A program made the position numbers and the translations under genes. Shown piece by piece: positions 63,926-64,000 of a stretch of DNA of 64,000 bases (position 1 is the stretch's first letter; the number at the start of each line of letters is the position of its first letter). The notes beneath the pieces were generated by a model. The model saw only the letters and a list, made by a program, of their open reading frames with translations. It had not been told where the DNA came from and ran no database searches. The stretch is from Mycobacterium scrofulaceum (lineage in GTDB: Bacteria; Actinomycetota; Actinomycetes; Mycobacteriales; Mycobacteriaceae). The stretch is taken from positions 28,147 through 92,146 of the forward strand of contig NZ_LZJW01000083.1 of NCBI RefSeq assembly GCF_001667885.1, read 5' to 3'.

Positions 63926-64000
63926 TACGCCCGTCCTCACCCTTTCGCACACCCGCTCACCAGTACAGCGCCACCGTCAGCCACTCGCCACTCTAGTGCA
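63857..64000 (-). repeat. Right arm of the 144-bp inverted repeat, reaching the window edge
   Basis: This is the reverse complement of 62685-62828, about 94% identical without gaps. It ends exactly at the last base of the window, so the repeat may continue beyond. It replaces the 5' part of mmpS3. Confidence 0.9.

Overview
The window is high-GC (roughly 68-70%) chromosomal DNA of a slow-growing Mycobacterium, probably close to the M. avium complex. The evidence is near-complete synteny with M. tuberculosis Rv2135c-Rv2198c as recalled from memory, many GTG/TTG starts, leaderless-looking promoters and a 13E12-family HNH gene. No plasmid, phage, IS element, rRNA or CRISPR array was seen.

Layout. 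1-7.3 kb: a truncated histidine-phosphatase gene, a small conserved gene, the lppL-DUF5703-pyrD operon, a 13E12-type HNH gene pair under a perfect LexA box, a PEBP-family protein, an M20 peptidase and tRNA-Leu(GAG). 7.4-11.3 kb: a three-gene signalling operon (PAS/GAF-PP2C phosphatase, cobalamin-binding sensor, STAS anti-anti-sigma protein) followed by a phosphoribosyltransferase. 11.3-33 kb: the division and cell-wall (dcw) cluster on the minus strand, read mraZ, rsmH, FtsL-like, pbpB, murE, murF, mraY, murD, ftsW, murG, murC, ftsQ, ftsZ, pgeF, yggS, sepF, yggT, wag31. Most of its joints are 4-nt ATGA or GTGA overlaps. Its head carries MraZ boxes with exact 10-bp period.

33-57 kb: housekeeping and envelope genes. 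These include a GNAT protein, lppM, an FAD-independent-type MTHFR, idsA2, the mannosyltransferases mptA, Rv2181-like and pimB', pknL with its partner Rv2175c, aroG, RNase AS, an acyltransferase, an ArsA/Get3-like ATPase, two SRPBCC proteins, fadD15, a metallopeptidase, an NlpC/P60 hydrolase, an exonuclease/GIY-YIG fusion and trpD. 57.5-62 kb: ctaE-qcrC-qcrA-qcrB, part of the cytochrome bcc-aa3 supercomplex. 62-64 kb: a DUF5994 gene, a 77-aa gene, an Rv2197c-like membrane protein and an mmpS3 gene whose 5' part has been replaced by an inverted copy of the 77-aa gene's 5' end.

The two observations most worth following are (i) the 7.4-10.6 kb operon, in which a CarH-like B12 photosensor module (W-x9-EH motif plus a candidate His ligand, no DNA-binding domain) is translationally coupled to a PP2C phosphatase and a STAS protein, suggesting cobalamin- or light-gated partner switching, and (ii) the 144-bp inverted repeat at the right edge that creates a chimeric mmpS3, which is either a real rearrangement or an assembly/amplification chimera.
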